Source: Bacillus sp. (in: firmicutes) | GTDB lineage: Bacteria; Bacillota; Bacilli; Bacillales; Bacillaceae_J | Direction of reading: 5' to 3' | NCBI GenBank assembly: GCA_012842745.1 | Contig: DUSF01000037.1 | Span: forward strand, 1 to 64,000 | Length of the DNA: 64,000 nucleotides | Made by a program: the position numbers and the translations under genes | The notes under the pieces: model-generated | Databases searched by the model: none | Told to the model about the DNA's origin: nothing | What the model saw: the letters and a program-made list of their open reading frames with translations, nothing else | Part shown: one piece after another, positions 54,192 through 63,496 of the stretch | Layout: each line of letters begins with the position of its first letter | How positions within the stretch are numbered: position 1 is the stretch's first letter

Positions 54192-54875
54192 CTAACGCTC
54201 ACAACATTGCGAAAAAATTTTTTCCTCAGCTCTAAAAGCAATCATTTCCAAAATCCGCTCGTAATCTCCCATTGTATCAACATCTAAAAAAAGTATTTCA
54301 TCATCATAATGAATAGTTCTTCCTTCAATCTGGGGGCTTTCGATTAACAGTTTCTTAGCCCCCTCATCTCCTTTCAATTGATGCAAAAGTGGGAAAAGTC
54401 TCCTCCCAAGCAAAATTGGCGGTCTAATAATATCATTGAAACAAGAGGCAACATAATTTACTTTTTCCTTAAGAAAAGTATCAATAAGTTGGTTAATCAT
54501 TTCTTTACGAATAAAGGGCTGGTCTGCTAAGAGGATGATTACTCCGTCGGGGTCCAAAGTGGAAGCCCAATTGATACCAACTTTAAGTGAATAGGAGAGT
54601 TCTTTCTTAGAATCTGGGCATGAAACGACGATGAGTTTATTAGAAAAATCTAAGGGCCATTTCGCCGATGAATTCAAAATCCCCTTTTGCATCGATGGTT
54701 CATCATCATTTACAACTACAATAATACGATCAAGGTTTGACTGTAATGCAGCCTGCAGTGCATGCATTCCCAACGGATTTCCTCTTAATGGTAGGAGCAA
54801 TTTATTTCGACCCATTCTTGAACTTCTACCTGCAGCTAAATAGATTGCAACAATCTTATTTTTATTAGCCATCAT
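54192..54875 (-). CDS. pucB: Molybdenum cofactor nucleotidyltransferase (MocA/PucB-like)
   Basis: ~227 residues. Start at the tandem ATGATG 54875/54872, after GAAGGTG; a frame from 54959 lacks a ribosome binding site. NTP-transferase motif LAAGRSSRMGRNKLLLPLRG (~11-30), then ADQPFI and DVDTMGDYERI. Attaches a nucleotide to molybdopterin for the hydroxylase. Overlaps the end of the xdhC-like gene by ~11 bp. Confidence 0.88.
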   Translation of the reverse strand: MMANKNKIVAIYLAAGRSSRMGRNKLLLPLRGNPLGMHALQAALQSNLDRIIVVVNDDEPSMQKGILNSSAKWPLDFSNKLIVVSCPDSKKELSYSLKVGINWASTLDPDGVIILLADQPFIRKEMINQLIDTFLKEKVNYVASCFNDIIRPPILLGRRLFPLLHQLKGDEGAKKLLIESPQIEGRTIHYDDEILFLDVDTMGDYERILEMIAFRAEEKIFSQCCER

Positions 54876-55851
54876 TACACCTTCCATTAGATTGTCTATA
54901 TTGTTGCAGTATTTCAGCCATAATACTGACAGCAATTTCTTCGGGACCTTGGGCACCAACGGAAAGACCGATTGGAGAATAGATATTTTTTTGTTCTCGC
55001 TCCATACCTAAAAGACGACTTGTTCTTTCTCTTGAACCTAATATACCAATATAACGAACATCATAATCACGTAAATTCGTTAAAAACTCTTGGTCTTTTG
55101 AAAAACTATGACTCATAATCGCAACGAAATCTTTTTCTGAAATATCAATTGAACATACAATTTCTTGAGGAGATCCGATGATATATTGATTGGCGGTAGG
55201 GAAATGTAGTTCATTGCAAAGACTAGGTCTCCAATCGCAAAGCTTTACAATAAAACCAATCCGAGAGGCTAATGAAACGAGTGGTTTTGCGTCTTCGCCT
55301 GCACCGAAAATGATTAGCGCCGGTGCTGGGGTATATAAAAAGGAATAAGTATAGCCTTCATACATATGTTGAAAATTGTATATTTGAGAGTCTCCGTTTT
55401 CGTGTTCATATTCTTGTACAATTTCAAAGGAATAATTTTTTAATGTGTAGTCTACTGCAAATATTTTTTTATGAAGAACAGCATGCCCGTTTTCTAATGA
55501 ATTTTTTACTGATAGCAAATCGTTTTTTAAGTTTTTTGTTACTGGTTCTACCAAGACTCTTAGAACTCCATTACAACCCATTCCTTGACCCCAGCCAAGG
55601 TCATCAATGCTACGCAAATCATAAACAATTGTTTGCGGACGCTGACTGATGAAAATATCCTTACATCGCAAAATCAAATCTTCCTCCAAACAGCCTGGAG
55701 AAATCATACCAACAGTATGACCGTTCTCTTCAATTAACATGGTGGCCCCTTCTTTCAAATAAGCCGACCCTTCAATCTGAATAATTGTTGCAAGAACACT
55801 CCTGTTTGCAGCTTTTTGAACAGCCTCCAAAATTTTCAACATGCTTTGCAT
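54865..55851 (-). CDS. pucA: XdhC/CoxI-family Mo-cofactor maturation protein
   Basis: 328 residues. N-terminal XdhC/CoxI domain (ATIIQIEGSAYLKEGATMLI, GMISPGCLEEDL, GWGQGMGCNGVLRVLVEP) and a C-terminal Rossmann domain (LIIFGAGEDAKPLVSLASRIGF, IGILGSRERTSRLLG, GLSVGAQGPEEIAVSI). Binds and delivers sulfurated Mo cofactor. First gene of the operon in order A-B-D-C-E, which differs from B. subtilis pucABCDE by the swap of C and D. 230 bp upstream contains no other gene. Confidence 0.9.
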   Translation of the reverse strand: MQSMLKILEAVQKAANRSVLATIIQIEGSAYLKEGATMLIEENGHTVGMISPGCLEEDLILRCKDIFISQRPQTIVYDLRSIDDLGWGQGMGCNGVLRVLVEPVTKNLKNDLLSVKNSLENGHAVLHKKIFAVDYTLKNYSFEIVQEYEHENGDSQIYNFQHMYEGYTYSFLYTPAPALIIFGAGEDAKPLVSLASRIGFIVKLCDWRPSLCNELHFPTANQYIIGSPQEIVCSIDISEKDFVAIMSHSFSKDQEFLTNLRDYDVRYIGILGSRERTSRLLGMEREQKNIYSPIGLSVGAQGPEEIAVSIMAEILQQYRQSNGRCNDG

Positions 55852-56083
55852 CGTTCCATCATCTCCAACAGAAAACTTGTACCATCTTTCCAGTTTATAT
55901 GAAACTATACAATTAAAATTTATGTAGCAAAAAGAAAAAAATGCCCAATTTCATTTTTTGAGCATTTTATGCCGCTTTTTATTGAACGGTTATTTTAAAA
56001 ATAGGTGTTGCAATAGAAAAAAACCTGCAAATAACAAGGCTTTTTCAGTGTAATTAGTAAGAATCATATGAGTTAACTCATTT

Positions 56084-56275
56084 TTATCCTGCAGCTTTTT
56101 CAGAAAACTGGCTATTGTATAGTTCAGCATAGAATCCATTGGCTGCTAAAAGTTCAAATACCCGTTCAGCCGCAGCAATCGCTGACTGAATAATATTCAC
56201 GATATTGGCTGTTTGGGTAATTGGTTGTGTGAACTGCTTCGAATAAGTGATAAAAGCTTGAATATCACTGATTCG
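56084..56275 (-). pseudogene. Fragment of a multidrug ABC exporter with internal deletion
   Basis: Minus-strand reading gives IQAFITYSKQFTQPITQTAN, then IVNIIQSAIAAAERVFELL, the end of an exporter membrane domain of the YfiC/MsbA type. It jumps directly to AANGFYAELYNSQFSEKAAG, the extreme C-terminus of the same family. The whole ATPase domain between them is missing. Intact proteins contain an ELL just before both sites, so the deletion probably joined two short ELL-coding repeats. The 5' part is also absent. Confidence 0.75.
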
Positions 56276-56308
56276 AAAAGACCAACTCACTGAGCGAATT
56301 GGTCTTTT
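56276..56308 (-). terminator. Terminator of selO
   Basis: AAAAGACCAA (56276-56285) and TTGGTCTTTT (56299-56308) form a 10-bp perfect stem, two bases after the selO stop. Confidence 0.85.
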
Positions 56309-56310
56309 GA

Positions 56311-57786
56311 TTATGTCCCACAAAAGGTTCGATATGGATGGTTTGAGGGAGCAGGCAATTTAGAATATTCCTTATGCTCGGGAGAGTGCTCGTAAGGGCT
56401 CGAAAGAACATGAAGAAGTCGCTCCATAACACTGTAGTCTTCGTGATTTACCGCCGCCTCTAGTGCTTCTTCTACACGATGATTGCGCGGAATGATCGCC
56501 GGATTACTCTTCTTCATCAACTGCTGGGAGGATTCTTTCGATTGTTCCTGTCTTTCCAATCTTGTCTGCCACTCATTAAACCATTGAGCAAACTCTTTGT
56601 TGTAAAAAAGATCCATGCCCTCTAGTTTATCAAAAGTTAAGGCTAGGAACGTGTTCGTATAATCTGCATAATGCTGTTTCATAATTGTCAGAAGTTCTTG
56701 AATAAGTGATTCGTCCTGTTCTTCTTCATTATATAGGCCAAGCTTAGCTCTCATACCTTTTAGCCAATTATAATGATACAATTTAGGAAATGTTGAGATT
56801 GCATCCTCAGCCAATTTTACAGCCTGCTCCTCTTTCTCATCTAATAATGGCAATAGAGTTTCTGCAAAGCGCGCAAGATTCCAAGCGCCAATCAGCGGCT
56901 GATTGCCATACGCATATCGTCCCTCTCGATCAATGGAACTAAATACTGTAGCCGGGTCGTAAGTATCCATGAAAGCGCAAGGTCCATAATCAATCGTTTC
57001 ACCACTAATTGCCATGTTATCGGTGTTCATCACTCCGTGAATAAAACCGACTAATTGCCACTTGCTAATTAACATTGCCTGACGCTTTATTACTTCTTGA
57101 AGAAGAGAAAGATAGCAGTTTGAGGCATTTTTAGCGCTTGGATAATGTCGTTCGATTGTATAGTCCGCAAGAAGCTGTAGTTCCTCAAATGTTCCCCAAT
57201 TTGCTACATATTCAAAGGTGCCAACGCGGATATGGCTTGCAGCCACGCGGGTTAGAATGGCACCTGGCAACTCTGTTTCGCGGATGACTGACTCACCAGT
57301 TGTCACGACCGCTAGGCTTCGAGTTGTAGATATCCCAAGTGCATGCATTGCTTCGCTGATAATATATTCGCGGAGCATCGGTCCAAGTGCTGCCCGCCCA
57401 TCGCCACCACGGGAATATGGCGTTCTCCCAGAACCTTTAAGGTGAATATCAAAACGATCACCACTAGGAGTAATGTGTTCACCAAGAAGAATTGCCCTTC
57501 CATCCCCTAACATCGTAAAATGCCCGAATTGATGCCCTGCGTAAGCTTGTGCTAGAGGAGAAGCAGGCTCCGGAATTTTATTACCAGCAAATACTTCCAT
57601 CCCACCTTGGCTTTGCAGCACCTCCCTGTTTAAACCTAGAGAATTTGCCAATGAGGAATTAAAAATAATCAACTTCGGTGAACGAACCGGAGTTGGCTTT
57701 AAGCTAGAAAAAAATATTTTCGGCAGACGAGCATAACTATTGTCAAAATTCCATCCAGTATCGATTGTTGCTTTATTATTCGTCAT
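56311..57786 (-). CDS. selO: Protein adenylyltransferase SelO (YdiU family)
   Basis: ~491 residues from ATG 57786 (AAAGGAG upstream; a frame from 57819 is unlikely). Pseudokinase-type AMPylase: Gly-rich and Lys region [20 protein letters not shown], then GESVIRE, and the active-site block [20 protein letters not shown] with Asp residues for metal and catalysis. Transfers AMP from ATP to Ser/Thr/Tyr of target proteins in redox stress. Eukaryotic homologues end in selenocysteine; here the C-terminus RTFCGT carries the equivalent Cys. Confidence 0.93.
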   Translation of the reverse strand: MTNNKATIDTGWNFDNSYARLPKIFFSSLKPTPVRSPKLIIFNSSLANSLGLNREVLQSQGGMEVFAGNKIPEPASPLAQAYAGHQFGHFTMLGDGRAILLGEHITPSGDRFDIHLKGSGRTPYSRGGDGRAALGPMLREYIISEAMHALGISTTRSLAVVTTGESVIRETELPGAILTRVAASHIRVGTFEYVANWGTFEELQLLADYTIERHYPSAKNASNCYLSLLQEVIKRQAMLISKWQLVGFIHGVMNTDNMAISGETIDYGPCAFMDTYDPATVFSSIDREGRYAYGNQPLIGAWNLARFAETLLPLLDEKEEQAVKLAEDAISTFPKLYHYNWLKGMRAKLGLYNEEEQDESLIQELLTIMKQHYADYTNTFLALTFDKLEGMDLFYNKEFAQWFNEWQTRLERQEQSKESSQQLMKKSNPAIIPRNHRVEEALEAAVNHEDYSVMERLLHVLSSPYEHSPEHKEYSKLPAPSNHPYRTFCGT

Positions 57787-57894
57787 CGTAGCTCCTTTTC
57801 CGCTTTGTTTTTTATCCAACTTTCACATTTATATTATTTTACACTTTAACACGAAGACTATCCCCTTCCAAGCAAAAGAACTGCCCTTGCCTCC

Positions 57895-58593
57895 TTAGTA
57901 TTTCCACCTATAATGGCCAGCTATCGGTGTTTTAAATGATGATAGTTTTACTTCTGCGGCAAACGGATAAATGTTATGAATAAAGTAAGGTGTGCCGTCT
58001 TTTGCACGTTTATCGGAGACAATCCCGGTATGATGAAAGCCATCTTCTAAAAAGACAACAATATCCCCTGGTTGCCACTCTCGCAAATTATCAATATTGC
58101 CCGGTATTAATTCTGTCGTTAAGATTTCTGCAAACCGATTAAAAAATACATATTGGTTAGGCACGCGCCTAAAATCAATATTAGGGTCAGGCTTCCCCTT
58201 TACACGTGGATAAAGCTCTGTGTGTTCAGCAATATCTTTGTCTATAAATTCTTTAAATGGAATAGCTGCCCCCCTTAACCCGCGCCAAATCATATCGGTA
58301 CAAACCCCCTCATCATCCGGGGGATAGCCGCCAGCATAGTAGGCACTTTTATATGTTGTACGTTGTTTTACCCCTTTTCTAGCTGCATTGACAATATCAA
58401 TAGGGTCAGCAATTCCATTTTGATTACGGTCAATAGTGGAATACTCATCGGGTATAGTAACAACCTTGATAAATGGTAAATCAATTTCCATACCAAGGTG
58501 CTCAAGGATTATTCCATCACGGAAGAAAAATACAAAGGAAGCTATACAAAAAACAACTACCAACATCATTCGAAAAAGCTTTTTCAATCTCAA
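57895..58593 (-). CDS. DUF1287 domain protein, membrane-anchored or secreted
   Basis: 232 residues from TTG 58593, overlapping the previous stop as TTGA. One N-terminal membrane segment (~8-24) and a DUF1287 domain (~60-230): YYAGGYPPDDEGVCTDMIWRGLR contains a conserved Cys (in part), and DGFHHTGIVSD a conserved His, consistent with an NlpC/P60-like papain fold. Activity unknown; a wall peptidase/amidase role is plausible. Coupled to the DUF4083-like gene. Confidence 0.85.
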   Translation of the reverse strand: MRLKKLFRMMLVVVFCIASFVFFFRDGIILEHLGMEIDLPFIKVVTIPDEYSTIDRNQNGIADPIDIVNAARKGVKQRTTYKSAYYAGGYPPDDEGVCTDMIWRGLRGAAIPFKEFIDKDIAEHTELYPRVKGKPDPNIDFRRVPNQYVFFNRFAEILTTELIPGNIDNLREWQPGDIVVFLEDGFHHTGIVSDKRAKDGTPYFIHNIYPFAAEVKLSSFKTPIAGHYRWKY

Positions 58594-58811
58594 ATCTGAT
58601 CACCATTGTTTCTTTTCTCTTTGTCCTCTAGTAATCTATCTAACTTTTCCTCGATTCGGTTTAACCGGCTATTTCTTCTTTTGAAAAATAAAATCAGAGC
58701 AAATGGAATAGCTAACAAGAGTAAAAATGTTAGTAGCTGATAAATTATATCTCCTGCATTAATATGAACTTGTGCCAGGGCTGCTGCAAAAAATAATACC
58801 AAAGCAATCAT
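58590..58811 (-). CDS. Small membrane protein, DUF4083-like
   Basis: ~73 residues. Two hydrophobic stretches (MIALVLFFAAALAQ and LLTFLLLLAIPFALILFF) followed by a charged coiled tail NSRLNRIEEKLDRLLEDKEK, the pattern of DUF4083. The start is uncertain: ATG 58811 is only two bases after GGAGGG, while TTG 58802 is ideally spaced. It overlaps the DUF1287 gene, so the two are probably co-translated. The 200 bp upstream to 59020 shows no gene. Confidence 0.75.
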   Translation of the reverse strand: MIALVLFFAAALAQVHINAGDIIYQLLTFLLLLAIPFALILFFKRRNSRLNRIEEKLDRLLEDKEKRNNGDQI

Positions 58812-59020
58812 TCCCTCCAAACATTACCAAAATTCAAAAATATCAAATGTTGTTTTCTGATATACTTTGTTATAAACGTATTTTTTAGGATTCTGGATTC
58901 AACCGTACTCTTATTTTAAATCTTGCATCTTGTTTAAAATCTGTTTTAATTATTTTCTCCATTGTACCATGACTGCACTTAAATCAAACACATGGAATTC
59001 AATCTATGGAATTAAAGAAA

Positions 59021-59851
59021 TTAATTCGCACAACTCGCTTCAGGCTTTATTGAAAAATATAAACAATGGTAGGTAGCTTGGATGCTGTTGCCTACTCTAT
59101 AATTACATTCGTAGTATCGAATCATTTCTTTTAATACCGATGGATTCAAGCGATAGCCTTCCTCATTGCTATTATTTGCACCAATTTTTTTTATCGATGT
59201 TAGAAACTCCCGAACGGACGCAAATGTTTCAATTTCACGCTTTTCTTCATAATTCAGTTGAATTGGATAAGAATCTAATGAAAGCTTGCAAATTGTAGCT
59301 AATTCATCGATTGAATAGAACGATTGTCCCAATTTATGCCCTTTTGATACAGGAAGCCGGTCTTGTGCTTGTTTAAATGATGCATGCAATTCATGAAAAG
59401 TTGATTTTCCAAAGGTAGAAAAATAAATCGTGCCACCTGTATGGAGCGTTTCAAAAAGTCTCCTAATTGTATTTTCAAGTTGGTTAAACCATTGGAATGT
59501 AGCATTTGAAATAATGAAATGATATGTTTGAGCGAATTCCATTTTTTCAGCATCGCCGCAAATAAACGTAACCCTTTTATCATCGACTTTTTTTCTCGCC
59601 ATTTCTATCATACCCGGAGCCAAGTCCACAGCTGTTATTTCACAATGAGGAAAATGTTGCAATATGCGCTCAGTTAAATAGCCTGTTCCACAGCCTATTT
59701 CCAAAATACGAATGCCCCCTTGTTCACCACATTGCACGTCTTCAAGTAGCGTCAAAAGATGATTAGCCATCTTTTTTTGGACATTGGCAAATTCATCGTA
59801 TATAGGCGCTTGCTTAGTGAAACGCTTTTGTAGCAGCTCTTTATTTATCAT
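59021..59851 (-). CDS. bioC: Malonyl-ACP O-methyltransferase BioC
   Basis: 276 residues from ATG 59851, overlapping the bioH stop as ATGA with AAGGGGAGGG upstream. SAM-binding motif I ILEIGCGTGYLTERIL (~50-65), motif post I ITAVDLAPGMIEMARKKV, and FICGDAEKMEF. QAPIYDEFANVQKKMA at the N-terminus is BioC-like. Methylates malonyl-ACP so that fatty-acid enzymes can build pimeloyl-ACP methyl ester. Confidence 0.92.
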   Translation of the reverse strand: MINKELLQKRFTKQAPIYDEFANVQKKMANHLLTLLEDVQCGEQGGIRILEIGCGTGYLTERILQHFPHCEITAVDLAPGMIEMARKKVDDKRVTFICGDAEKMEFAQTYHFIISNATFQWFNQLENTIRRLFETLHTGGTIYFSTFGKSTFHELHASFKQAQDRLPVSKGHKLGQSFYSIDELATICKLSLDSYPIQLNYEEKREIETFASVREFLTSIKKIGANNSNEEGYRLNPSVLKEMIRYYECNYRVGNSIQATYHCLYFSIKPEASCAN

Positions 59852-60615
59852 ACTTCCCTCCCCTTTACTAACGAATTTTCCGTAACAAATGTTTGAATCC
59901 AGCTTAAACATTCCTCTGTTTGGGTGAAAAAAGGAAGATGACCTGTAAAAGGCAATGTTTCTAAAACTGCGTTCCCATCCATCTGTTGGAATATATAATC
60001 TGCAGCCGTTCTAGGGCAAACTTTATCCTCTTCACCGTGAATGAGCAATATCGGACTTGAAATGTTATGTAAATCATTCCGTAAATCCATTTGTATAAGA
60101 TAATCTAGACCAATAAGCAACGATTCAGGGTTTTCTTCCGGGCTTTGGTTTATTCCTAGTGATAGAAATCGGTCCAATGCCCCATTTTCTATTTCACTTT
60201 TCGAAAACATTGAGGTATAAAAAGAAACTAGTGTTTTTCTTATTTCCTGCCTCATGTTTGATTTCATTCGCTCAACGATCCTTGAAGTCCAACCATAGGT
60301 ATATCCACTAGACGGATCAACAGTAAAACGGCTCGTACCGCCCAGCATGACGACTCCTTTTGCTCGCTCTCGATAGCTATGGGCAATTTCTAAAGCAACA
60401 ATTGAACCAAGTGAACATCCTAATAGAAAAAAAGATACCAATTTTTCTAGTTCAATTAGGTCGGCAACTCTCTTTTTAAAATCTGTAATTGTATGTATAT
60501 CATGCCAATCTACAAAATAAAGACTGTAGTGTTTTTCCAATTCCTCTTGTAAAGGTGACCAAACTTGGTTGTTAAGTCCCCAACCAGGTAGTAGAATAAT
60601 AGACCCTCTCTTCAT
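59848..60615 (-). CDS. bioH: Alpha/beta hydrolase, BioH-type pimeloyl-ACP methyl ester esterase
   Basis: 255 residues. Oxyanion region LLPGWGLNNQVW, nucleophile Ser in LLGCSLGSIVALE (~78-90), Asp in LIHGEEDKVCP, His in PFTGHLPFF. It lies between bioF and bioC with 4-bp overlaps on both sides, which fixes its role better than sequence alone. It would hydrolyse pimeloyl-ACP methyl ester made by the BioC route. Confidence 0.88.
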   Translation of the reverse strand: MKRGSIILLPGWGLNNQVWSPLQEELEKHYSLYFVDWHDIHTITDFKKRVADLIELEKLVSFFLLGCSLGSIVALEIAHSYRERAKGVVMLGGTSRFTVDPSSGYTYGWTSRIVERMKSNMRQEIRKTLVSFYTSMFSKSEIENGALDRFLSLGINQSPEENPESLLIGLDYLIQMDLRNDLHNISSPILLIHGEEDKVCPRTAADYIFQQMDGNAVLETLPFTGHLPFFTQTEECLSWIQTFVTENSLVKGREV

Positions 60616-61802
60616 TCAATAACCCCCAACTTGCGCCCAACATGTGCAATTTTCTCAATAGCCTGTTCTAAATCATTTCGTTCATGAGTCGCCATCACTG
60701 TAAAACGAATTCTAGCCTGCCCCTCTGGTACTGTTGGTGGTCGGACAGCAATGGCAGCGATTCCTTCTTCCTGAAGCTTTCGACTGAAAAGCATTGTTTC
60801 TTCATTGGGCCCGATAACAATCGGAATAATTTGTGTTTCACTTTGACCAATTTGAAACCCAAGTTTTTTTAATGAATAAGCAAAATAATGACTATGTTCC
60901 ATTAATTGTTTTCGTCGGAACTGTTCTGTCCTAACGATATCAATAGCAGCCTTAATGGAGCCAAGAACAGACGGGGGAAGAGCTGTTGTAAATATAAAGC
61001 TGCGCATTTTATTCATTAAATAGTCAATCAGCCACTTACGGCCGACAACATAAGCGCCATAACAGCCTAAACCTTTACTGAAAGTTCCCATTTGTATGTC
61101 AACCTTTTCCTGAAGATTATGGGCATGGACTAATCCCTCACCTTGTTCTCCAAAAATTCCGCTGCTATGGGCCTCATCCACCATTAAAATAGCGTTATAC
61201 CGTTCCTTCAAGAAAACTAATCCTTCCAACGGAGCAATATCTCCATCCATACTAAAAACTGTATCTGTAATAATTAATTTTCGTTTATCCGTAGGACACT
61301 TTTTTAATAATGCTTCCAAATGGTTCAAATCACAATGTCGATAGCGTTGAAATTTAGCACGGCTTAGGACAATCCCGTCAACAATGCTCGCATGATTATA
61401 TTTGTCGCTAAAAATAACACCATTTCGATCCATTATTGCTGATATGATTCCAATATTAGCTGTATAGCCACTATTTAGGATCATTCCGCCTTCCATCCCT
61501 TTCCAATCGATTAGCGATGTCTCAGCTTCTTCATACAAAGGATGATTTCCAACAATTAAACGTGAAGCCGTTGAGCCAGCTCCATACATTTGTAATGACT
61601 TTGTACCTGCTAGTGCTAACCGCATATCTCCTGCCAAACCAAGGTAATTATTGGATGCTAAATTTAACATGCGCTGACCGTTAAGAGTAAGCCATGGAAA
61701 CGGTGCATTTTCGGTCTTATGTAAAACCCTTTGCTGAGAAAGGTGCTTTAATTGTTCTAATTTTTCTTTAATATCATCTTCCCATGTCCTTTGCATTTTC
61801 AT
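60612..61802 (-). CDS. bioF: 8-amino-7-oxononanoate synthase
   Basis: 396 residues, PLP fold type I. Asp in VDEAHSSGIFGEQGEG, PLP Lys in MGTFSKGLGCYGAYVVG, Gly-rich ASNNYLGLAGD near the N-terminus. Condenses pimeloyl-thioester with alanine, committing to biotin. First gene of bioF-bioH-bioC behind a BirA box. bioA, bioD and bioB are not in this window. Confidence 0.92.
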   Translation of the reverse strand: MKMQRTWEDDIKEKLEQLKHLSQQRVLHKTENAPFPWLTLNGQRMLNLASNNYLGLAGDMRLALAGTKSLQMYGAGSTASRLIVGNHPLYEEAETSLIDWKGMEGGMILNSGYTANIGIISAIMDRNGVIFSDKYNHASIVDGIVLSRAKFQRYRHCDLNHLEALLKKCPTDKRKLIITDTVFSMDGDIAPLEGLVFLKERYNAILMVDEAHSSGIFGEQGEGLVHAHNLQEKVDIQMGTFSKGLGCYGAYVVGRKWLIDYLMNKMRSFIFTTALPPSVLGSIKAAIDIVRTEQFRRKQLMEHSHYFAYSLKKLGFQIGQSETQIIPIVIGPNEETMLFSRKLQEEGIAAIAVRPPTVPEGQARIRFTVMATHERNDLEQAIEKIAHVGRKLGVIE

Positions 61803-61828
61803 TACTCTCCGTTTTTTTTACTTTCAAT

Positions 61829-61860
61829 TTGTTAACCGAATAAATAATATAGTTTACATT
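61829..61860. promoter_or_regulatory. birA-box: BirA operator upstream of bioF
   Basis: TTGTTAACC (61829-61837) and GTTTACATT (61852-61860) are separated by 14 bp and fit the Firmicute BirA site (TTGTTAACC-N14/16-GGTTTACAA type). It sits 27 bp before the bioF start. Biotinoyl-AMP-loaded BirA would repress the operon when biotin is sufficient. Confidence 0.8.
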
Positions 61861-61914
61861 AAATAAAGTACCATATTTTATATATACTTTCAATAATTGT
61901 AAAGCTTCAACAAG

Positions 61915-61949
61915 AAAAAAGTACCCCTATCATGTAGAGGTACTTTTTT
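61915..61949. terminator. Terminator of the DRE-TIM aldolase gene
   Basis: AAAAAAGTACC (61915-61925) and GGTACTTTTTT (61939-61949) form an 11-bp stem with an inner CCT/AG extension; usable in both directions. Confidence 0.85.
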
Positions 61950-61957
61950 GCTTTATA

Positions 61958-62917
61958 TTATTTAGATGAAGGTGCAATAGATGACTCAGGTGACGTTACT
62001 TTATCATAAAAACATGTAAATTTATCCCGATCTTCACAATCACGATAAGCCATAGCAACACGTGGATGTTCATTAAGTAAACCAGAAATCATGTAAGGGA
62101 TAATATAACCCCATTCCCACTTCTCACGCATTTCGAGCATATGCTTTTCAATTATACCTAAAACTGGCTTAAGCTCATATCTTGTTTTTGGTATATAGCC
62201 AACGAGAAGCTCTGTGTGGCAATTGCCGGCAGCGCGGCCCATTCCGTATACAGAAGAATCTAGGAACGTTACGCCATTACGCATTGCCGTTAATGTATTG
62301 GCAAATGCTAACTGCATATTATTATGCGTATGAATGCCAAGCTGTTTATTAGGAAGCATTGATTTAAACTTTTTCACCTGATGTTCAATATCCCCTGGCT
62401 CAAGACTTCCAAAAGAATCAACGATATAAACAACATCTACAGGGCTCTTTTTCACCATTTCAAATGCTTCAAGAAGCTGATGTTCAGGGGCGCTTGATAG
62501 AGCCATAATGTTAAGTGAAGTTTCATAGCCCAAATCATGGAACAGCTGTACTAATTCTAAACCTTTGTCCACTTCGCGGATATAGCACGCTACCCGAATC
62601 ATATCTAAAACACTTTGCTCCCGTGGTAAAATATCATTTGGATCTACACGTCCAATGTCAACGAGTGCAGATAATTTTGTGAATTTTTTCTCTGGAATAA
62701 TTTCTTTAAGAAAGTTATCATCAAGAAATCTCCATGGGTTTGGCTCAGTTGCATTCAAAAGTTTAGGGGAGTTTTTGTAGCCGATCTCCATATATTCAAC
62801 GCCTGCAGTACTTAAGCCATCATACAAGTCTTGAACAAATTCAACAGTGAAATCCCAATTATTTACCAACCCTCCGTCACGAATGGTACAGTCCAAAATT
62901 TTAGTTTGATGTTCCAT
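61958..62917 (-). CDS. DRE-TIM aldolase-like protein (4-hydroxy-2-oxovalerate aldolase / HMG-CoA lyase superfamily)
   Basis: 319 residues. Motif LDCTIRDGGLVNNWDF (~8-23, metal Asp and catalytic Arg), metal-binding HTHNN (~193-197), SSVYGMGRAAGNCHTELLVGY (split here). Closest in pattern to stand-alone aldolase-domain proteins of unknown substrate, including those beside nucleotide-sugar and polyketide-like genes. Not a leucine-operon HMG-CoA lyase, which is at 21586. GAGGAGG upstream of ATG 62917. The 580 bp to ahpC otherwise holds only the ahpC promoter and an AGCGTAAAAGCGTTAAAG-type repeat at ~62960-62985. Confidence 0.82.
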   Translation of the reverse strand: MEHQTKILDCTIRDGGLVNNWDFTVEFVQDLYDGLSTAGVEYMEIGYKNSPKLLNATEPNPWRFLDDNFLKEIIPEKKFTKLSALVDIGRVDPNDILPREQSVLDMIRVACYIREVDKGLELVQLFHDLGYETSLNIMALSSAPEHQLLEAFEMVKKSPVDVVYIVDSFGSLEPGDIEHQVKKFKSMLPNKQLGIHTHNNMQLAFANTLTAMRNGVTFLDSSVYGMGRAAGNCHTELLVGYIPKTRYELKPVLGIIEKHMLEMREKWEWGYIIPYMISGLLNEHPRVAMAYRDCEDRDKFTCFYDKVTSPESSIAPSSK

Positions 62918-63325
62918 GATAATAACTTCCTCCTCATAATTCTATATATTTACTTTTACGTAACTTTAACGCTTTTACGCTTTCATGTGATAAAATAACG
63001 TAAGCTTTTATAGTGTTATATCATGTTCCGTTCGGAATTGTCAATCAATTTCTCCATAAAGACTAGATGTTAAAGCAAGTTTCTTCAATATGTTGTCACA
63101 AGCCCTGCTTCTAGTTATTATACCATGTTCTTGAAAGTTGGTTAAAAAATACGGGGAAATTAGACAATATTTGCGTTTATCCTACAATGTTTCGACAATT
63201 TTAATGAGAAATGGTAAAAGTAATTGAAAATCTCCCATCCTAATTCAATGTTCACCTCCTTTATACAATAACCACTATTTCAAAAAAAAGATATTAAAAT
63301 TTCAGGATGAAAATGGGTTTTATTG

Positions 63326-63354
63326 TTGACAAAAAAGATAAAGTATATAATAAT
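63326..63354 (+). promoter_or_regulatory. ahpC promoter
   Basis: Perfect -35 TTGACA (63326-63331), 17-bp spacer, AATAAT (63349-63354); a perfect TATAAT overlaps at 63346 but with a 14-bp spacer. Start of transcription expected near 63361, just before the PerR box. Confidence 0.75.
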
Positions 63355-63364
63355 AAATATCGAA

Positions 63365-63379
63365 TTATAATTATTATAA
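63365..63379. promoter_or_regulatory. PerR box
   Basis: TTATAATTATTATAA matches the PerR consensus TTATAATnATTATAA at every position and lies at about +5 to +19 of the ahpC promoter, suited to block transcription until peroxide inactivates PerR. Confidence 0.9.
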
Positions 63380-63496
63380 ATAACTAATGATAGTTTGTAT
63401 AAACAAATTATTACATGGTTATTTTAAGTTTTGGACAATAGGCTCAAAACTGACAAATTATAATACTTAAAATTACACTTTAGGAGGAATTTCACT

